Shown here one piece after another: positions 60,216 through 64,000 of a DNA stretch of 64,000 bases. The notes beneath the pieces were generated by a model that was not told the origin of the DNA, did not search any database, and saw only the letters and a list, made by a program, of their open reading frames with translations. Both the position numbers and the translations under genes were made by a program. The stretch comes from Phytohabitans sp037414955. Lineage in GTDB: Bacteria > Actinomycetota > Actinomycetes > Mycobacteriales > Micromonosporaceae. Position 1 is the stretch's first letter, and each line of letters starts with the position of its first letter. The stretch lies in the NCBI GenBank assembly GCA_037414955.1, contig JBBEWH010000180.1:25283-89282 (forward strand). The letters run 5' to 3'.

Positions 60216-60680
60216 GTGCGCGAGCTGAGCGTGGTCGGAGTGCGGGTCGAGCTGCCCAGCAATCAGCCGATCGTGCTGCTGCGAGAGGTCGACGGCGACC
60301 GGTACCTGCCGATCTGGATCGGGGCGGTCGAGGCCACCGCGATCGCGTATGAACAACAGGGTGTGAAACCGGCCCGGCCGCTGACGCACGACCTGATGCG
60401 CGACATCCTGGCGGCGCTGCAGGCGCCGCTGCGGGCGGTGGAGATCACCGAACTGAAGGAAAACGTGTTCTACGCCGATTTGCTGATCGGTGACGGCCTG
60501 CGGGTGTCCGCGCGGCCCAGCGACTCGATCGCGCTCGCGTTGCGGGTCGGCGCGCCGATCCGCTGCGCCGACCAGGTGCTCACCGAGGCCGGCATCGTGA
60601 TCCCCGACGAGCAGGAAGACGAGGTCGAGAAGTTCCGGGAGTTCCTGGAGCAGGTGCGGCCCGAAGACTTCGCGGGGTAG
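60216..60680 (+). CDS. Bifunctional nuclease-family protein (DUF151)
   Basis: 154 residues from a GTG at 60216 after GGAGGCGGCG; an upstream in-frame start at 60174 lacks a ribosome site. DUF151/BFN domain: VRELSVVGVRVELPSNQPIV, LREVDGDRYLPIWIGAVEAT, THDLMRDILAALQAPLRAVE and SARPSDSIALALRVGAPI. Plant members have RNase and DNase activity; the bacterial role is not known. In other actinobacteria this gene lies between two MerR genes (Rv1829 position). Here the second MerR gene is missing and a family A palindrome with an unrelated MFS gene follows. Confidence 0.92.
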   Translation: MRELSVVGVRVELPSNQPIVLLREVDGDRYLPIWIGAVEATAIAYEQQGVKPARPLTHDLMRDILAALQAPLRAVEITELKENVFYADLLIGDGLRVSARPSDSIALALRVGAPIRCADQVLTEAGIVIPDEQEDEVEKFREFLEQVRPEDFAG

Positions 60681-60690
60681 CTCCTACCCC

Positions 60691-60744
60691 ATGATCAAGG
60701 CGTCCTTCACGTCGTTCTAGCGACATGAAGGACGCCTTGATCAT
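60691..60744. repeat. Palindrome family A
   Basis: ATGATCAAGGCGTCCTTCAC with its mirror around GTCGTTCTAGCGAC; one mismatch in the arms. It begins 10 bp after the nuclease-family gene. Its right TGA (60741-60743, minus strand) is the stop codon of the MFS gene. Confidence 0.95.
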
Positions 60745-62267
60745 GGAGTGATCCGTTCGCGGGTGGCGACCACCGCTGGCACGATGGCCAGTGCCAGGAT
60801 GCCGCCGGCGATGGCCAGGAGCGGGTAGCCGGCGGCGGCGACGACGAACCCGGAGGCCATGCCACCCATGGCGCCGGCGAGGGCGATGGCGACGTCGACC
60901 AGGCCCTGCGTCTTGGCGCGGGTGGCCAGCGGGACGGCGTCGGTGACGATCGCGGTGCCGGTGACGAGGCCGAAGTTCCAGCCCAGACCCAGCAGCGCGA
61001 GAGCGACCGCCAGCACGGCGACCGAGTCGCCGGGGGCGCGGGCGGCGACGGTGCCGGCGGCCAGCAGGGCGAGCCCGGCGGCGGCGGCGATCGTGCGGCG
61101 GCCGTAGCGGTCGACGAGCCAGCCGGTCAGCGGCGAGGGCAGGTACATCGCGCCGATGTGGATGGCGATGACGAGGCCGGAGGCGCCGGTGCCGTGCCCG
61201 TGGTCGTGCATGTGGACGGGCGTCATCGTCATGATCGCGACCATGACCAACTGGGTGAGCGCCATGACCAGCACGCCGATCAGCACGTTGGCGCGCCGAC
61301 CGGCTCCGCCGGGGTGTCCGCGCTGACCCGCTCCGCCGGGGTGTCCGGGTCGCCGGCCGCCCGCGTCGGGCGGCCGCGGGCCGGCCCGCTCCGGATCGCC
61401 CGGCTGGGCGTCGGCTCGCTGCTGGGCGGCCCGCTGCGCGTTGACTCGCTCCGGGGCACCGCGCGGCGCTTCGCCGTGCTCCGCTTCGTCGTGCTGCGCG
61501 TCGTCGTGCTGCGCGTCGTCGTGCTGCGCGTCGCCGTGTTGCGCGTCGTCGTGCTGCGCGTCGCCGGGATCCGTGTCGGCCAGCCCCGTGTCGGCCGGCT
61601 CCGCGTACGTCCCGGGTTCGGCCTCCAGGGTGCGGGCCAGCAGCAGCGGATCGGGGCGCAGCCAGACGGCCAACACCAGGGCGGCCAGCGCGTAGGCGGC
61701 GCCGGCGAGGAGGAACAGCCCGGCCAGGTGCGGGATGCCGAGGCTGTGCGCGAGATCGCCGGTGGGCGCGGCGAGGTTGGGGCCGGCCACGCCGCCCAGG
61801 GTGGTGGCGACCAGCACGGTGGACACGGCGCGGGCGCGGCGCCCGGGCGCGGCCAGATCGGCGCCGGCGTACCGGGCTTGCAGGTTGGTGGCCATGCCGG
61901 CGCCGTAGACGAACAGCGCGAGGAACAGCAGGACAGGGCTGCCGGCGACGGCGGCGGCGATGACGCCCGCGCTGCCGACCGCACCGGTCAGGTACCCGGC
62001 GGCCAGGCCGATGCGGCGGCCGCGCGCTTGCGAGACGCGCCCGACGGCGACGGCGGCCAGCATGGAACCGACGGTGGCCAGCGCACCGGGCAGGCCGGCA
62101 AGGCTGGCGGAGCCGAGCATGTCCTGCGCGAGCAGCGCACCGACGGTCACGCCGGCCGCCAGGCCGGCACCGCTGAGGATCTGGGCGGCGACCAGGACCT
62201 GCAGGATGCGGCGCTGCGCTCGGTCGCGCCGGACGTCCTCGATCCGGGCCGGCACGGTCGTCGTCAC
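60741..62267 (-). CDS. MFS transporter with an expanded Asp/His-repeat central loop
   Basis: 508 residues from a GTG at 62265-62267. About twelve membrane helices. The MFS motif A-like loop is GRVSQARGRRIGLAAGYLTG (about 78-97) and the second half has WLVDRYGRRTIAAAAG. The central cytoplasmic loop (about 225-335) is greatly enlarged and consists of DDAQH-type pentapeptide repeats (DDAQHGDAQHDDAQHDDAQH) followed by Arg/Pro/Gly-rich sequence. An external His cluster (PVHMHDHGHGTG) lies after helix 7. Substrate unknown; His/Asp content hints at metal binding or sensing. The stop codon is inside the family A palindrome. Confidence 0.87.
   Translation of the reverse strand: MTTTVPARIEDVRRDRAQRRILQVLVAAQILSGAGLAAGVTVGALLAQDMLGSASLAGLPGALATVGSMLAAVAVGRVSQARGRRIGLAAGYLTGAVGSAGVIAAAVAGSPVLLFLALFVYGAGMATNLQARYAGADLAAPGRRARAVSTVLVATTLGGVAGPNLAAPTGDLAHSLGIPHLAGLFLLAGAAYALAALVLAVWLRPDPLLLARTLEAEPGTYAEPADTGLADTDPGDAQHDDAQHGDAQHDDAQHDDAQHDEAEHGEAPRGAPERVNAQRAAQQRADAQPGDPERAGPRPPDAGGRRPGHPGGAGQRGHPGGAGRRANVLIGVLVMALTQLVMVAIMTMTPVHMHDHGHGTGASGLVIAIHIGAMYLPSPLTGWLVDRYGRRTIAAAAGLALLAAGTVAARAPGDSVAVLAVALALLGLGWNFGLVTGTAIVTDAVPLATRAKTQGLVDVAIALAGAMGGMASGFVVAAAGYPLLAIAGGILALAIVPAVVATRERITP
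61471..61566 (-). repeat. 15-bp tandem repeat coding for DDAQH units
   Basis: Unit GTGCTGCGCGTCGTC (plus strand), about six copies with GTC/GCC variation, in the central loop of the MFS gene. Copy number can change by whole pentapeptides without shifting the frame. Confidence 0.9.
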
Positions 62268-62310
62268 GGGAAGCTCTTTCGATCGGCGTGCCCCGGCCGG
62301 GCGGCGCCAC

Positions 62311-62444
62311 CGGCGCGGCGCCGACCGGGGTCATGGGGGGTGGCCGGCGCGACGCCGACCGGGGTCATGGGGCGTGGCCGGCGCGGCGCCGACCGGGGTG
62401 ATGGGGTCTGGCCGGCGCGGCGCCGACCGGAGTGATGGGGGTGT
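62311..62444 (+). repeat. 33-34-bp tandem repeat, four units, upstream of the MFS gene
   Basis: Unit CCGGCGCGGCGCCGACCGGG followed by GTCATGGGGCGTGG (small variations). It lies between the MFS start (62267) and the metallo-hydrolase stop (62499). Each unit contains the palindrome-like GGCGCGGCGCC. No gene is in this 230-bp gap. Confidence 0.9.
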
Positions 62445-62498
62445 GCGGCGGAGCCTACGAGCCTGGCCGAGATGCCCGGTCGGGGCCCTGGTGGCCCG

Positions 62499-63278
62499 TC
62501 AGCGTCGGTCGCCCAGATCCAGGCGGTCGACCAGTCCCGCGGCGGTGAACGCGGCGATCAGCTCGGCACGGCCCTCGGTGAAGTGGGCCCAGCTGTCGTA
62601 GTGGACGGGAACCACGCGGCGGGCGCCCAGGATCGCGGCGGCCTCGGCCGCCTGGGCGCTGTCGAGCACGAGCAGGGCGCCGTCGAAGAGCACGGGGAAG
62701 CGGGGAGCTCCGGCGAAGAGGATGGCCGTGTCCACCGGACCGAAGCGGTCGGCGATCTCCTTGACCGCGCCGAGCGAGGCGTTGTCGCCACTGACGTAGA
62801 CCGTGGGCAGGCCCGCTCCGGTCAGGACGAAGCCGACGACCTGGCCGAGGACCGGTTCGACCTCGGCGCGGGCGCCGGGCCCGTGGATGGCCGGCACACC
62901 CGTCACGGTGATCGTGCCGCCGCCCGGGCGGTCCAGCTCGATCGACTCCCAGTCGGCCAGCCCCGTGGCCCCGTTTCCCAGGCGCTGCGCGCCCTCGGGC
63001 GTGGTGAGGGTGCGGGGGACGCCGGCGAGCAGGGCACGGCCGGAGTTGTCGAGGTTGTCGGGGTGCTCGTCGTGGGAGAGCAGGACGACGTCGATGCGGC
63101 CGAGGTCGGCGGGGCTGCTGGCGGGCGGTGCGGTCTTGGTCACGATCCGCCGGCCCTCCCGTTCGTAGTGGCCGGGAGCGTCGAAGGTCGGGTCGGTGAG
63201 GAACCTGAGCCCGCCGTACTCGACAAGGGCGGTCGGGCCGCCGAGGACGCGGACGGGGACCTGCTCGTTGGACGCCAC
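62499..63278 (-). CDS. MBL-fold metallo-hydrolase (UlaG-like)
   Basis: 259 residues from a GTG at 63276-63278 with GGAG 8 bp upstream. Metallo-beta-lactamase fold of the UlaG/RomA-like group. It starts with VRVLGGPTALVEYGGLRFLT and DPTFDAPGHY; the metal motif is LLSHDEHPDNLDNSG (HxExHxDN variant, about 75-85). GVPAIHGPG holds another His, YVSGDN the bridging Asp, and VPVHYDSWAHF the last His. Substrate unknown; a lactone or phosphoester is usual. It is divergent from the CGNR regulator gene and both starts flank an operator array, so the regulator probably controls it. Confidence 0.9.
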   Translation of the reverse strand: MASNEQVPVRVLGGPTALVEYGGLRFLTDPTFDAPGHYEREGRRIVTKTAPPASSPADLGRIDVVLLSHDEHPDNLDNSGRALLAGVPRTLTTPEGAQRLGNGATGLADWESIELDRPGGGTITVTGVPAIHGPGARAEVEPVLGQVVGFVLTGAGLPTVYVSGDNASLGAVKEIADRFGPVDTAILFAGAPRFPVLFDGALLVLDSAQAAEAAAILGARRVVPVHYDSWAHFTEGRAELIAAFTAAGLVDRLDLGDRR

Positions 63279-63287
63279 GGAGTAACT

Positions 63288-63345
63288 CCTCACGGATGAA
63301 GGCTGACTTATCCGTGAGGGACGGTAGCGGTTCCTCACGGATGAA
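63288..63345. promoter_or_regulatory. Operator array: three CCTCACGGATGAA boxes
   Basis: CCTCACGGATGAA at 63288-63300 and again at 63333-63345, with the inverted TTATCCGTGAGG at 63308-63319. The boxes fill the divergent region between the metallo-hydrolase and CGNR genes, overlapping both probable promoters. Likely binding sites of the CGNR protein. Confidence 0.8.
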
Positions 63346-63358
63346 CGCAAGCCGTACC

Positions 63359-63967
63359 ATGAGAGTCGTGAGGGAGATCCTGGCCGCCGAGCCTGCGCCA
63401 CCGCCCGCGCCCGGTGCGGAGCAGTACGTCGCGCTCGACTTCGTCAACAGCGCCATCGCGCTGCCCGGCGGGCAGTTCCTCGACTTCCTCGGCACCCCCG
63501 AGGCGGCGAACCGGTGGCTTGCCGAACACGGCCTGGCTCCGGCCGACGCCGGGCTGCGAGAAATGTGCACGACCCAGCTGCGCTCGCTGCGGGAGAACCT
63601 CCGGTCGCTGTTCGCCGCGCGGGTGGCCGGGCTGCCCGCCCTGCCGGCGGCGCTGTCCGCGGTCAACGACGCGCTGAGCCGGGTCCCCACGGCCGCCCTG
63701 CTGCTCTGGGACGAGAAGGACGGCCCCTACCGCGCGGCCCCACACCCCATCAACGAGATCCTCGACCACGCCCTCGCGACCCTCGCGGCCAACGCGGCCG
63801 ACCTCCTCGCCGGCCCCGACGCCGAGCGCCTCACCGCCTGTGGTTCCGCCCCCTGCACGCGCTACCTGCTGCGGCACGGCCGCCGCCATTGGTGCTCCAC
63901 CCGCTGCGGCGACCGCGCCCGCGCCGCCCGCGCCTACGCCCGCCGCACACAATCCACACCACCCTGA
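63359..63967 (+). CDS. CGNR zinc-finger transcriptional regulator (ABATE domain)
   Basis: 202 residues from the ATG at 63359; ATGs at 63296 and 63341 lie within the operator boxes and are less likely. The N-terminal ABATE-type domain (about 20-140) starts YVALDFVNSAIALPGGQFLD. The C-terminal zinc finger (about 158-195) reads CGSAPCTRYLLRHGRRHWCS then TRCGDRARAARAYARR, with four Cys ligands. The usual CGNR signature is CGDR here. Such proteins are one-component regulators thought to bind DNA through the zinc finger. It probably controls itself and the divergent metallo-hydrolase through the CCTCACGGATGAA array. The last 33 bp of the window are a plain GC-rich stretch. Confidence 0.9.
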   Translation: MRVVREILAAEPAPPPAPGAEQYVALDFVNSAIALPGGQFLDFLGTPEAANRWLAEHGLAPADAGLREMCTTQLRSLRENLRSLFAARVAGLPALPAALSAVNDALSRVPTAALLLWDEKDGPYRAAPHPINEILDHALATLAANAADLLAGPDAERLTACGSAPCTRYLLRHGRRHWCSTRCGDRARAARAYARRTQSTPP

Positions 63968-64000
63968 CCACCCCGCCCGCCCCGCCCCCGCCCCGCCCCC

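Noticed and set aside
1..64000. tRNA, rRNA or riboswitch genes
   Set aside because: None seen: no cloverleaf-like CCA-ended segments, no rRNA signature and no riboswitch core recognised by eye. A covariance-model scan would be needed to exclude small RNAs.

Overview
The window is very GC-rich, with dense, mostly ATG/GTG-started genes carrying GGAGG-type ribosome sites. It holds an actinobacterial-type siderophore locus, several ECF sigma factors, Tat- and Sec-exported hydrolases, and the conserved block pgsA-like / DUF881 / sbp / DUF881 / gcvH / garA / ftsR / bifunctional nuclease. This points to a filamentous actinomycete, most likely of the Micromonosporaceae. That placement is inferred from gene content and style; no 16S or other strict marker is present.

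Layout. 1-3.7 kb: small housekeeping-type genes (DUF998 membrane protein, UbiA prenyltransferase, NUDIX hydrolase) mixed with decayed genes (an SDR stub, a dienelactone hydrolase that has lost its middle, two LuxR-type HTH fragments). 3.7-9.4 kb: DUF222/HNH endonuclease, a small secreted protein, an NB-ARC/TPR regulator and an AlaX-type editing protein. 9.4-33.4 kb: a complete-looking hydroxamate siderophore locus with three iron boxes. It contains an N5-hydroxyornithine formyltransferase, an ornithine N5-monooxygenase, a siderophore-binding lipoprotein, a 4,847-residue four-module NRPS with two embedded N-methyltransferases and a terminal epimerase, MbtH, two half-size ABC exporters and two FecCD permeases. 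33.4-34 kb: a repeat island. 34-49 kb: three separate sigma/anti-sigma arrangements, two secreted proteins with matching promoters, an SDR/TetR pair, the DUF4331-TPR-NicO operon and a trypsin-like protease. 49-55.5 kb: TetR, pectate lyase, Tat-exported serine hydrolase, MetE-like methyltransferase, a PIN toxin/antitoxin pair and a GH5-CBM2 mannanase-like enzyme. 55.8-60.7 kb: the conserved gcvH-garA block. 60.7-64 kb: MFS transporter, metallo-hydrolase and a CGNR regulator with its own operator array.

How the genes work together. In the siderophore locus the monooxygenase and formyltransferase would make N5-hydroxy- and N5-formyl-N5-hydroxyornithine. The NRPS (with MbtH) would join these, the paired ABC exporters are the obvious export route, and the lipoprotein with the FecCD pair would recover the ferric complex. 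Its partner ATPase is not in the window.

The most unusual feature is a set of palindromic repeats. Family A (core TGATCAAGGCGTCC) has eight good copies and two degraded ones, mostly at gene ends, where its TGATCA serves as the stop codon of flanking genes. Family B (GGAAGGG[C/A]CCCTTCC pairs) has four copies. Several copies of these and of a third type lie inside real genes as in-frame insertions: both methyltransferase regions and one adenylation domain of the NRPS, and both ABC exporters. Three independent family B insertions use the same reading frame and give the same peptide pattern (GR-x-PSY). This resembles the coding palindromic elements known from Rickettsia, here in an actinobacterium.
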